Below, one piece after another: positions 1-9,154 of a stretch of DNA of 45,759 nt; the first letter of the stretch is position 1, and each line of letters begins with the position of its first letter. The position numbers were made by a program, and so were the translations under genes. The notes beneath the pieces are model-generated. The model had not been told where the DNA came from, did not search any database, and saw nothing but the letters and a program-made list of their open reading frames with translations. The stretch spans positions 1-45,759 of the forward strand of contig JAGVYE010000004.1 in NCBI GenBank assembly GCA_018303445.1, read 5' to 3'. The stretch is from Candidatus Woesearchaeota archaeon (GTDB taxonomy: Archaea > Nanobdellota > Nanobdellia > Woesearchaeales > GW2011-AR9).

Positions 1-30
1 CACGCCAGAGCTTTTCTTCCTAGATAGGGA

Positions 31-94
31 ATCCTCGCTCCGTAGCGAAGCGGAGGAGTTGCCCCGCAGGGCAACCCTTTAGGGTGAGGAGGAT
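31..94. repeat. GC-rich multi-hairpin element (possible dispersed repeat or structured RNA)
   Basis: Outer stem ATCCTC(31-36)/GAGGAT(89-94); hairpin CTCCG(38-42)/CGGAG(51-55); hairpin GTTGCCC-CGCA-GGGCAAC(58-75); CCCTTTAGGG(75-84). GC-rich compared with the AT-rich intergenic surroundings. Confidence 0.5.
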
Positions 95-137
95 GTCAAG
101 TAAATCGTAAAAACTTTCAATAATCCTTCTAGATAGT

Positions 138-153
138 CCCATCTAAAGATGGG
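138..153. other. Hairpin CCCATC-TAAA-GATGGG downstream of the TrmB-like gene (possible 3' end signal)
   Basis: Perfect 6-bp stem with tetraloop, about 70 nt past the stop of the minus-strand gene. Confidence 0.4.
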
Positions 154-221
154 TAAGAACCTTATTCTTAAGCTTTATTAATTTTCAAAGTAGCAAATAA
201 AAATGAAGAAGAAAAAAGAGT

Positions 222-1025
222 CTATAGTTCTTCTTTTAAGCCCCAGAAGTGGTTAAACATTTGATCGATGGCGGCAGTAAAGTAAGGTGTTTTTACCCAT
301 ACCCCCAAGTCATACGAAGGGTGGACATCTTTGTCATTAAGGGTCATAAATACCATATGCTGCCCATCTACGGTTACAAAGCGAGAATTCACTTTATCAC
401 TATGTTTAATTTCTGCAATTCCTTTCATATTTTCGGCAACGAGCTTACTCTCTTTAGTTAAAGGAGCAGCAATACGAATTTTAACTCCCCTCTTCTTTGC
501 TTTTTCTAAGCTGGCGCGAAGTCCTTCTGCTTTTCGGATGAATCCTTTCTCTGAAGTCATAATATTAATATTCTTTTTAGCGTCTTTGATTAAAAATTCG
601 AGATGGTTATATAAATTATTTCTCCCTCTCAGGCATCCATTCATCTCGGACGGATCAACTAAATTAATGCCATTCGTATGGAGGCTTTCTAATTCACCAA
701 GAAGAGGCGACGCTTTTACGCTTTCAAGGCGCCTGATTTTTTCTTGAGCATCAGTGTGCATGTTTTTCCTTACTCTATCTACAACTTCACTGGGGGGAAT
801 GGCAATATATTTAATGGGCTTTCCTAATTTCATGACCACAAAGCCTTTCTTTTCTAAACTTTCCAGAACGTCATAACTTCGAGAACGAGGAACATCAGCA
901 ATATCCGATAATTCTCCTGCCGTAGATACCCCTCTACTAAGGAGTGCAGTCCATAACTTTACTTCATATAAATTTAAGTCGAAGTAACGGCGTAGTTTGC
1001 TTAACAATTCGTCTTTTACAATCAT
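222..1025 (-). CDS. TrmB family transcriptional regulator
   Basis: N-terminal wHTH (LYEVKLWTALLSRGVSTAGELSDIADVPRSRSYDVLESLEKKGFV) followed by TrmB-type C-terminal region. Confidence 0.85.
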   Translation of the reverse strand: MIVKDELLSKLRRYFDLNLYEVKLWTALLSRGVSTAGELSDIADVPRSRSYDVLESLEKKGFVVMKLGKPIKYIAIPPSEVVDRVRKNMHTDAQEKIRRLESVKASPLLGELESLHTNGINLVDPSEMNGCLRGRNNLYNHLEFLIKDAKKNINIMTSEKGFIRKAEGLRASLEKAKKRGVKIRIAAPLTKESKLVAENMKGIAEIKHSDKVNSRFVTVDGQHMVFMTLNDKDVHPSYDLGVWVKTPYFTAAIDQMFNHFWGLKEEL

Positions 1026-1160
1026 TTTTCAACCCCCCTTTTTAACGTTAACTCTGTAAAGAGCTTTTTGTTACTGGGTTATCAGTAAACTTAACTACTA
1101 TTAAAAGGTTGTGGTTTTCCAAAATATAGGCTTAGTCTCCTCTTTTACAAAAGGAATTTT

Positions 1161-2210
1161 TTACCATTGAAGTTTATAGCGCAGCACCGCGGCAATGCCG
1201 CCAAGACCTTGCAATTTTCTTCCACTCTCTAATTCGGAAGTGAAAATATGGACTTCTCCTCGCAGATTGTCAACTCGGGTCATTATTTCGTCTAATAAAA
1301 TGTATTTTCCTTCTTCTTTTAGTTTGTGTATGAAATTATCAGTGACAAGAAGATGTTGGACGGCGCCAGCAGCAACGGCTCGCTGCACTTCATCCCATCC
1401 GTAACAAGCCAAGGTATTTTTCTGAAGGTGTTCTAATAACAAATCTAAAAGTATTTGTTCTTCCCGCGCTCTGCTTTCCTTCAAAATAATTGCAAGTTCA
1501 GGTCTTTTGATAACTTCGTCAATTCCGCGTTCGCTCACGTCCGAGCAAGGGACAAGAACTATTTTTTCTTTAATGGTGGGGCTATTAATTATTTTGAAAA
1601 GATCATCTTTGTAGAATGCTGGCGAAGCAATAATTATTTTTTCAGGAGTGAACCGTTCGTTGTATTCAACGATTTTTTTTATAAGCTCTTCCTGAAAATT
1701 ACCTTTCACTTCCGTTTTCTGAGCTTTTTTGGGCACATCTCCCTGCAAGTTAAGGAGAAGGGCATAGCCACGTTTTTTAGTGAGGGCGAAAAGGGCCTCT
1801 TCCCGATCAAGGAGACACAATAAATAAGAATATTTTTTAAGGCAGGCTTCTTGTAACTTTTGTCGTTGGTATGCTAACCATTGTGGCTTTTCCAAAGTGA
1901 ATTCTGTTCCAACTTCAAGGGAAAGAGCATGGTAACTTTCTTTGGGAACTTCTTCTAATCCTTCTTGCACTTTTCCATTTATGCGCAGAACCTGTTCTTG
2001 GAAGTCGATGGTTTCCGCTTCGATTTTAAGGATAAGAGTTTTTTTTACAGTCTTGGCATTTTCACTTTCTCCGATCTTAATTTTTCGGGTGGTCTTCCCT
2101 TTGACAATATCGCCAGGATCAATGAGGTGGCTTAAATACCAAAGATCATCAGAGTCAGTTACGCGGAGGGTTACATTTCCTTTTTTGAAATCAGAATGAA
2201 GAAGATCCAT
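1161..2210 (-). CDS. pelA: mRNA surveillance protein pelota (aPelota/Dom34)
   Basis: N-terminus LLHSDFKKGNVTLRVTDSDDLWYLSHLIDPGDIVKGKTTRKIKIG and eRF1-like domains 2/3. Confidence 0.93.
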   Translation of the reverse strand: MDLLHSDFKKGNVTLRVTDSDDLWYLSHLIDPGDIVKGKTTRKIKIGESENAKTVKKTLILKIEAETIDFQEQVLRINGKVQEGLEEVPKESYHALSLEVGTEFTLEKPQWLAYQRQKLQEACLKKYSYLLCLLDREEALFALTKKRGYALLLNLQGDVPKKAQKTEVKGNFQEELIKKIVEYNERFTPEKIIIASPAFYKDDLFKIINSPTIKEKIVLVPCSDVSERGIDEVIKRPELAIILKESRAREEQILLDLLLEHLQKNTLACYGWDEVQRAVAAGAVQHLLVTDNFIHKLKEEGKYILLDEIMTRVDNLRGEVHIFTSELESGRKLQGLGGIAAVLRYKLQW

Positions 2211-2319
2211 TTTTGTCTGAGGCTCACATTTGAAGTTATAAATATTTTCTTTGTTTTGAGTTCCATTACTTACCGTTAGCCGAATATTTTATAAATATCA
2301 CTCTTATTCTTATAAAGAA

Positions 2320-3513
2320 ATGGATTTGAAAAAAAGAGGTCAGACTCAGTCTCCGGCATCAGGAACAGCAGTTCTTTTAGCGATTATTGCCGGGGTTATT
2401 ATCCTTTTTATTATGTTTATCCCTCCTGGAGAAAGGGAAGAGCTTTTGGGAGATGATGATAAAGATATCGATGATCCTACTCCTGAGACCGTTCGTAAAG
2501 TTCTTCTGAAGGAAAAGCCAGGGCGCATTGATTATTTAGCTACGGAAGTAATGGAACATCCTCTGCCGGTTATAAACATCTATACACGTACTGAAGGTCG
2601 CCTTTTGGTAGAGAAACCAAGCGCCTTTGCTAAGAAAGGAGTTTTTTCAGAACAAAGGGGGGAATTTACTTTTGTGATTCCTGATCTCGAGCATACGACG
2701 AATGTCTTGCTGAGTTTTAAAGTGACGGAAATTGCTGGTAATTTTATCATGATCTTAAATGGAGAAGAGATTTATAATCTCAAGACACAGTTAGGAGAGG
2801 CGCAAACGATAACCTTACCACAACATTTACTGAGTGGGGAAAATAAAATCATCTTCGCGGTTTCTTCGCCAGGATTAGCTTTCTGGAGAACAAATCGCAT
2901 CGCTTTACAGGGGCTTAAAGTAGCGGCTGATGTAACAAGCGTTGAAGCGCAATCCTCTACTAACATTTTTTTAATCTCGGAAACAGAGAAAAGAAATCTG
3001 GAAAAGGTCACCTTGCGGTTTGAGCCCGCGTGTAATTTTGCAGAAGTTGGCAAGCTTTTAATTATGGTGAATGGACGGCAAGTATACAATTCTATCCCGG
3101 ATTGTGATGTGGCTTTTGTGCCGATTGAGTTTTCACCAGAGTTAGTCAAGCAAGGCGAAAATGAGATCATATTTAGAACGACAAAGGGAGCATATCAATT
3201 ATCTCATGTTAACATTCTTTCTAAGCTTAAGGAGATAGAGTTTCCTACTTTCTACTTTGATGTTTCTCTGGAGCAATTCCAGGCGATTCTGGAAGGAGAC
3301 CTCCGGCTTAGGTTGACAATTCATTTTGTCGATGTTGTAACCCAGAAAGTAGGGGATATTGTCTTTAATGGAAATATTGCCCGTTTTGATACCAAAGAAG
3401 TGTCTTATGTGGTTGATATCAGTGAAGATGTGGTGCGGGGGAATAACGCTTTGAAGATTAAACCTCGAAAGACCTTGGAAATTAGGGAGTTAAAGGTGGA
3501 TTTACTCGATTAG
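2320..3513 (+). CDS. Predicted membrane-anchored beta-sandwich surface protein
   Basis: KKRGQ followed by a single TM segment (AVLLAIIAGVIILFIMFI), then repeated beta-rich domains with 'GENKIIF'/'GENEIIF' motifs. Confidence 0.6.
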   Translation: MDLKKRGQTQSPASGTAVLLAIIAGVIILFIMFIPPGEREELLGDDDKDIDDPTPETVRKVLLKEKPGRIDYLATEVMEHPLPVINIYTRTEGRLLVEKPSAFAKKGVFSEQRGEFTFVIPDLEHTTNVLLSFKVTEIAGNFIMILNGEEIYNLKTQLGEAQTITLPQHLLSGENKIIFAVSSPGLAFWRTNRIALQGLKVAADVTSVEAQSSTNIFLISETEKRNLEKVTLRFEPACNFAEVGKLLIMVNGRQVYNSIPDCDVAFVPIEFSPELVKQGENEIIFRTTKGAYQLSHVNILSKLKEIEFPTFYFDVSLEQFQAILEGDLRLRLTIHFVDVVTQKVGDIVFNGNIARFDTKEVSYVVDISEDVVRGNNALKIKPRKTLEIRELKVDLLD

Positions 3514-3590
3514 ATTCTTCTTCGCAAGATTTTTATAGGCAGAAGGTTTTGTTTTCTGAATAGACGTTAGTATAAAAAGAGGTTGATGAA

Positions 3591-5798
3591 GTGGTCTCGA
3601 GAGAAGAAAAGTTACGGAGAAGGTTATTAGAGAAGCAGGAGCTGGAGAGAAGAAGCGAGGCTGGAACAGCTAGTAATAGTGAGGCTGAACAATTAGGGAA
3701 GTTAGAAGCGAAGGAGGAGCGAAAAAAAGTTATTGTTGAAGAAAGGGACGTTAGAGGAAAGGAAGAAGAACGCGCTTTCTTAAAAAAATTAGGGGAAAGA
3801 GCTATTTCTGCTCTTGAAAAGTTAGATCAAAAAGAAAGTCAGGTAAAAGTGCCAGTGGAGATTCCTTCAAAAGAAAAAGAACAAGAAGAAGAGCACGAAG
3901 CGGGAGAAGAGGCTGAAGAAAGGGAGAGAAAGAAAAGACGTAGTGAATCTGATAACGATGAAGATGCTGAAGAAGAGGCTGATGAAGAAGAAAGACGAGA
4001 AAGAAGAAAGAAGATATCTCCGGAAGAAGACTTCTTTACAGCACTATTAAACAAAGATTCCGATAAAAAATCTCAACCAAAATGGCTCGCTCCTCTCATT
4101 ATCTTTCTCGGTGGTTTAATTTATTGGCTACGAGTGTCAACAGGGGGAGAAGTGCCTGGAACAATCGTTCCTGCCGCATTTATTCTCTCTCATTTTATAA
4201 TTTTCCCTTTAGCGGGATACGCTTTAGTTTATAAGTTAGGCAGAACGGAATCAAGGTATCCGATCCTTCTGCCGATGCTTTTTTTTATAGTTTGGTTTCA
4301 TCTTTTTGGCAGAAGCACAGAATTACCTTTTATTGTCATTTATCTCAGCATCTGTGCTCTTATTTTAGCCTTTCCAGCCTTGGTTTCAAAAGGGCAAGCG
4401 CTTAAACCAGAGTTATATGGACTTCTTCCAACGCTTTTTCTCTTTCTTGATAGCGGCCTTCTCCCTTATTTAACAGGAAATCTCCATCTTCCCATAACGC
4501 CGTTGACACAAGGTCTTCTTCTGTACATGCCTTGGTGGGTAGTGTATGGGGTGTTAATGCTGCCAGAACAGTTTAGCGAAAAGCATGAAGGGCTTAATTT
4601 TTTCTTTGGTTTGTTAAAAGTTCTGACGGTTCTTTACATTATCATTACGTTAGTGGTGCCTACACTTCCCAATATTGGTTACGAATCAATCGTTCCCAGT
4701 GCAGAAGAGTTAGAAGAAGCTCAGGCAAAAGTGCGTGAGCAATATGGGAAAAAAGAAAACCCTTTCATTTCCACTTTACGTTGCATCTGGAACCAGGAGT
4801 ATGGCACTTTACAGGCATGTGTCGATAAAAAGCAGCAACAATCAGAGTGGAAGTATGTCTGTGAAGAAATCGAAAAGCATAAACCAAGCGAAGATGAAGA
4901 TTCGCCTTTTCAAAAGTGTCTTCAAGAGCAAGAAAAGAAAGCAAAAAATAAAGTACTGCAAGTAGGGGGAACGATTGATCCTACAATACGAATTCCCACC
5001 ACTGCAAAGGTTCTCTTTGAGCAGCGAAAATTTGGAGAAGAGTATGATCCTCAGTTTGGCTATCCCTTTGGATTACAAGTTGAAAATCCACGAAAGCTGC
5101 AAATAAAAGCTGAAGCGTCTTGTCACTTCGATGGCAAGCGTGAAACTCCGGATATAGCAGGTGAAATCAAAGGGCAGAAGGCATTAGAAAGCGTGCAGAT
5201 TGTGGACTTCTCCGAGGAGCAATTTAGTACTCCTTTTATTTGCAATCCTTTAGAAGAATTAAATGGGGAATATGAACTGGTAGCTGAAGTTCGTTTGTTT
5301 AACTTAAAAACTATTTCAAGATTGCAACGCGCTTTTATCGGGGTAAAGCCTCCTGAAGATAAAGAGCGACTGCGAAAAGAAGAAATTTCTAAATCACTTC
5401 GAACTCCAGAGTCACTCGCTCCTGCAGATTTGTCTTACATTCAGTTTGATATTGGCCATTCACCTAAGGAGATTATAATTGAAGATAAGTCTAATCGAAA
5501 TATCCTCCTCAAAGCAAATGTACATAACGCCGGAGGAGGGAAGCTTCTTAATATCAAAAGTTATTTTATTGATGCGCAGAATATGGTTCCAGATAATTCA
5601 AATTGTCTGCAAGGTTCTCTTTTTAATACAGAAAAGTATACGACGGATATTCCTCTCCCTCCTTGTGTTTTAGAATACCCTTCAGACTTACAATTTATTA
5701 CGGATTGGGTGCCGCGGGAATTTCGCGCGGAATTGGTTTATGATTATTTAATCTCACAAAAAGCGGAAATTTCCCATAAAACAGAGGCATTAAAATAA
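3591..5798 (+). CDS. Multi-pass membrane protein with charged coiled N-terminus and C-terminal beta domain
   Basis: Long Glu/Arg/Lys-rich N-terminus, several TM segments, soluble C-terminal domain; GTG start. Confidence 0.6.
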   Translation: MVSREEKLRRRLLEKQELERRSEAGTASNSEAEQLGKLEAKEERKKVIVEERDVRGKEEERAFLKKLGERAISALEKLDQKESQVKVPVEIPSKEKEQEEEHEAGEEAEERERKKRRSESDNDEDAEEEADEEERRERRKKISPEEDFFTALLNKDSDKKSQPKWLAPLIIFLGGLIYWLRVSTGGEVPGTIVPAAFILSHFIIFPLAGYALVYKLGRTESRYPILLPMLFFIVWFHLFGRSTELPFIVIYLSICALILAFPALVSKGQALKPELYGLLPTLFLFLDSGLLPYLTGNLHLPITPLTQGLLLYMPWWVVYGVLMLPEQFSEKHEGLNFFFGLLKVLTVLYIIITLVVPTLPNIGYESIVPSAEELEEAQAKVREQYGKKENPFISTLRCIWNQEYGTLQACVDKKQQQSEWKYVCEEIEKHKPSEDEDSPFQKCLQEQEKKAKNKVLQVGGTIDPTIRIPTTAKVLFEQRKFGEEYDPQFGYPFGLQVENPRKLQIKAEASCHFDGKRETPDIAGEIKGQKALESVQIVDFSEEQFSTPFICNPLEELNGEYELVAEVRLFNLKTISRLQRAFIGVKPPEDKERLRKEEISKSLRTPESLAPADLSYIQFDIGHSPKEIIIEDKSNRNILLKANVHNAGGGKLLNIKSYFIDAQNMVPDNSNCLQGSLFNTEKYTTDIPLPPCVLEYPSDLQFITDWVPREFRAELVYDYLISQKAEISHKTEALK

Positions 5799-6679
5799 TG
5801 AGAAAGCTCACTTTCGTTGCGGCTTTATTAGTTATTTCTTTTCTTCTTACAAGTTGCGGGAGTTCTTCTGGTTCTGAAGGAGATATTATCCAACAAAATT
5901 TTAAACAAGGAGTTCAAGAAGTTCAGATTCGTCTTTTGGAAAATGCTCCTCCGGTAAAAATCTATCCAGGATCGAATTTTAAGATGGTTATCGATGTTGA
6001 TAATCAACTTGCCTATGACCTCCAGGATGTTACTTTAACGTTAACGGGGCTTAATGAACGATACGTGCAAATTGCGCCTAATCCACTTGAAGGCCATTAC
6101 CTTGACCAAATGTTAGGCCGTTCGCTTACAAATCCTTCTGGCGAGCGCAAGATTGTGGAATTTGATGGGAAAGCCGAAAGTCTCTTTCTTAACGCGGAAC
6201 AACATATGGAAACTTTTTTCATTAAACTGGCTTACCGATCAACCCTAGATTTTACGGACACGGTGTGTCTTAACACGAATGTTTATTCCATCTACGATGC
6301 TGGGTGTAAAGTAGAACCACAAAAAACATATTCTGGACAAGGGGCTCCTCTGGCGATAACTAAAATCGAGGAAATTATCTTTCCTGGTTCTGCAGCAGAC
6401 ATTGAATTTCGCATTAACTTGCAGAATAAAGGAAGAGGAAATGTTGGTGAAGTGCAACTCCTTTCTGCGAATTTGGGAAATGATCCTTTACAATGTGATT
6501 TCCGCGGCAGTGGATTAGAGACTAATAAAATTAAATTTGTTGAAAATAAGAAAGAACACACCCTCATTTGCCGGAAAGAAAGAATAACGGCGGGCAGATC
6601 GTATAAAACCCCCTTATCTCTTAGATTGGTGTATGATTATAAACTAGCGCAACAAAATAAACTTACGTTAGTGAGATAG
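5798..6679 (+). CDS. Predicted lipoprotein, paralogous at its C-terminus to the preceding protein
   Basis: Signal plus lipobox-like 'LLTSCGSS'; start overlaps upstream stop (taATG); C-terminal N-x-G-x-G ... VYDY motif shared with 3591..5798. Confidence 0.6.
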   Translation: MRKLTFVAALLVISFLLTSCGSSSGSEGDIIQQNFKQGVQEVQIRLLENAPPVKIYPGSNFKMVIDVDNQLAYDLQDVTLTLTGLNERYVQIAPNPLEGHYLDQMLGRSLTNPSGERKIVEFDGKAESLFLNAEQHMETFFIKLAYRSTLDFTDTVCLNTNVYSIYDAGCKVEPQKTYSGQGAPLAITKIEEIIFPGSAADIEFRINLQNKGRGNVGEVQLLSANLGNDPLQCDFRGSGLETNKIKFVENKKEHTLICRKERITAGRSYKTPLSLRLVYDYKLAQQNKLTLVR

Positions 6680-6777
6680 GTTTTTTATCACCGTGCATCT
6701 TAGTTGTGTTTTTGTTTTATCACATTTTAGATCTAATCTATGACTTTTATATTTAGAAAAATTCTAGGATATTTATT

Positions 6778-6790
6778 CCCGGGGGGGGGG
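6778..6790. repeat. CCC followed by a G10 homopolymer upstream of TATA-like element
   Basis: cccgggggggggg at 6778-6790, a few bp before 'agtttataaattc'. Confidence 0.8.
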
Positions 6791-6851
6791 TAACGCAAGT
6801 TTATAAATTCTTAATCATTATCTCTAAATTAACAAAATTTAGAGGTGTTAA

Positions 6852-7556
6852 TTGATGAAAAAATTAATTTTATTAGGACTATTAATAACTGCAGCTTTAA
6901 TGTTGATCGGTTGTACTAGCCAGCAGCCGGAAGGATTGCCTGCTCCGGCGGGGTCAGATGCGGCTATAGCTGGGCAGGGATTTGCAACCGGAACTTATGA
7001 CCGTGGGTATCAGTTATACAGTCATATCTATTCTAACGGATTTCTAGACAGTTATTTAGTGGAAAATGGAATCTGGAATTATTTGGGTAACTCAGGTGTA
7101 GGAGCAAAAGTTTCAAGTGGCGCATTTACATTAACAGTATTGCCGCGAAGGGAAGGAAACCTGCGAGATCCAGGAAGCAGGGTAAGATTGAATTCAGCTT
7201 GTTCTGGATATACCATAGAGTTTCAAAGGGGTAACAGGATGGGTACGTTTTGGATAACTACTCCTGCCGGCGTTATGGATAACTTTAGAGTTCGGGTAAA
7301 TACGCCGCAGCCAGTCCATCAAATTTTAGGAACCAACGATGCTATTACTATTCATAATATCGGTCAAAGTGTGGCTCCAACTAGAGACGATGTGGTTTGG
7401 TTTACCTTGCATTGTGATATACCTAGAAGCCAACCTCCAGCAACTACCAACACAATAGAACAACCTAATCAAGTTGTACCTACTAGCCAACCTCCAGCAA
7501 CTACCAACACAATAGAACAACCTAATCAAGTTGTACCTACTAGCGGCGCTACTTAG
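6852..7556 (+). CDS. Predicted lipoprotein with tandem Pro/Thr/Gln-rich C-terminal repeat; possibly frameshifted into 7531..7725
   Basis: Lipobox 'LMLIGCTSQQ'; C-terminus SQPPATTNTIEQPNQVVPT x2; TATA-like promoter upstream. Confidence 0.6.
   Translation: MMKKLILLGLLITAALMLIGCTSQQPEGLPAPAGSDAAIAGQGFATGTYDRGYQLYSHIYSNGFLDSYLVENGIWNYLGNSGVGAKVSSGAFTLTVLPRREGNLRDPGSRVRLNSACSGYTIEFQRGNRMGTFWITTPAGVMDNFRVRVNTPQPVHQILGTNDAITIHNIGQSVAPTRDDVVWFTLHCDIPRSQPPATTNTIEQPNQVVPTSQPPATTNTIEQPNQVVPTSGAT
7428..7541 (+). repeat. Perfect 57-bp tandem duplication (2 copies, 19 aa per unit)
   Basis: agccaacctccagcaactaccaacacaatagaacaacctaatcaagttgtacctact at 7428-7484 and 7485-7541. Confidence 0.95.
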
Positions 7557-7725
7557 CTGTTTTAGTTCTACTGAATGTCCGAATGGTGGGAATAGGTATT
7601 GTGATCCTTCAGCACCCAATGCTTTATCATATTGGACATGCGGCGATAATAGGCAATGTCTTAATTGGATAGGTGAGATCCATTGTCGAGCCGGTCAGAC
7701 TTGTCGTAATGGACAATGTGCGTAA
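7531..7725 (+). other. Cys-rich ORF, probably the frameshifted C-terminal domain of the 6852 protein
   Basis: CFSSTECPNGGNRYCDPSAPNALSYWTCGDNRQCLNWIGEIHCRAGQTCRNGQCA; only a TTG start, overlapping the upstream ORF in another frame. Confidence 0.5.
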
Positions 7726-7828
7726 TAGGTAAGGTGTTTGCAACAAATCAGTTGTCAATAATTTTTTTTTATAATCTTCTTTTTTTAATTCATAACTAAT
7801 TTAAACTTACTATCTTCCCAGTTAATTC

Positions 7829-8770
7829 ATGTTCATCACCATTCTCGGCGGAGGCAGCTGGGGTACGGCTTTAGCAGTTCATTTAGCCAAAAAGAATCAT
7901 CAAGTTAAGGTGTGGGAATTTGTAGAACAGCAGGCTAAAGAAATGCAGGAGCAAAGAGTTTGCAAATTGCTGCCGGAAGTTAAGTTGCCGGAAAATATTT
8001 TTATTTCTTCGCAAATGAAAGAAGTATTCCCCAGCGATCTGGTATTATTAGTCGTGCCTTCAGAACATGCTGAAAAAACGGTCCAGCAAGCTAAATCTTA
8101 TCTTAATCATCAGCCAGTAATTATCTGCTCCAAAGGCTTTGCCCCAAGGACAAGATTGCTTACTGAAGCCATTAGTGAAATCATTCTTAACCAATTATTT
8201 TGTTTATATGGGCCAACTCATGCTGAAGAAGTTGGCAAAAGCTTGTTTAGCGGAATAGTTTTAGCCGGCGGAGAAGGAAAAGAGAAATTGAAAAAAGTGT
8301 TTGAAAATGAACGTCTGAGAGTTGATCTATGCGATGACCTAATTGGCGTGCAAGTGGCGGCAGCATTAAAGAATATTATTGCTATCTTTGTTGGCGTTAT
8401 TGATGGTGCGGGATTGGGTGATAATGCGAAAGCGTATGTGATGACAAAAGGGTTAGAAGAAATAAAGAAAGCAGGCTTGCAGATGGGGGCTAAGGAAGAA
8501 ACCTTTCAAGGGTTGGCAGGAATAGGTGATATTATTGTGACGTGTATGAGCAAACATTCACGAAATCGTTTTGTAGGACTAGAGGTGGGGAAAGGACGCA
8601 AGCTTGATATTGTTCTTAAGGAAATGAAAATGGTGGCAGAAGGCGTAACAACCGTTAAAGAAGTGGTACAGTTAGAACAGAAATTGAAGCTGAAGCTGCC
8701 TCTTATTTCAGGACTTTATAAAATTCTTTTTGAAGGGAAAAAAGTAGAAGAAATCTTACGCAGTTTATGA
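7829..8770 (+). CDS. gpsA: NAD(P)-dependent glycerol-3-phosphate dehydrogenase (bacterial type)
   Basis: N-terminal GGGSWGTALA Rossmann motif; ALKNIIAI and GLGDNAKAYVMTKGLEE typical of GpsA. Confidence 0.93.
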   Translation: MFITILGGGSWGTALAVHLAKKNHQVKVWEFVEQQAKEMQEQRVCKLLPEVKLPENIFISSQMKEVFPSDLVLLVVPSEHAEKTVQQAKSYLNHQPVIICSKGFAPRTRLLTEAISEIILNQLFCLYGPTHAEEVGKSLFSGIVLAGGEGKEKLKKVFENERLRVDLCDDLIGVQVAAALKNIIAIFVGVIDGAGLGDNAKAYVMTKGLEEIKKAGLQMGAKEETFQGLAGIGDIIVTCMSKHSRNRFVGLEVGKGRKLDIVLKEMKMVAEGVTTVKEVVQLEQKLKLKLPLISGLYKILFEGKKVEEILRSL

Positions 8771-9154
8771 TTTCTCAACGGCGGATGGTCTTTTTATTTC
8801 TCTTATTTTACCAATAATTCTCCCGAAAAGAGCTCCAATAAAGGAAGAGAATATAAGCATGAGAATGGCAAAAGATTTTTTCATAACATGGAAAGCGTTA
8901 TTTCCGTCTGCCCATGGGAGAAAGTAAGTTATGGATTTAAGCAATATCGCTGATTTTGCTTCCCAAGAAAAAAAAGTGGCTCGGAGTCCTTCGTCAATAA
9001 AAGACATCAGAAGGAGGGCAGGATAGGAAAGTGGTTATAGGCGAATAGATCCCCAGAAGAAGCATACTTATGCTGATGATGAAAGGATAAATCATGCCGA
9101 GAGAACGCCACGCTGCCAAGAAGGTTGTTTCTTAAACCAGACAAAGAAAGTCAT
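8765..9154 (-). pseudogene. Small membrane protein gene, apparently frameshifted twice
   Basis: ATG at 9154 overlaps the glutaredoxin stop (ATGA); consecutive frames read MTFFVWFKKQPSWQRGVLSA / MIYPFIISISMLLLGIYSPITTFLSC / LLMSFIDEGLRATFFSWEAKS...FGRIIGKI. Confidence 0.4.

Noticed and set aside
249-747. Plus-strand ORFs opposite the TrmB-like gene
   Set aside because: Antisense shadows without family signal.
3839-4054. Ser-rich minus-strand ORF
   Set aside because: Antisense shadow of the Glu/Arg-rich region of 3591..5798.
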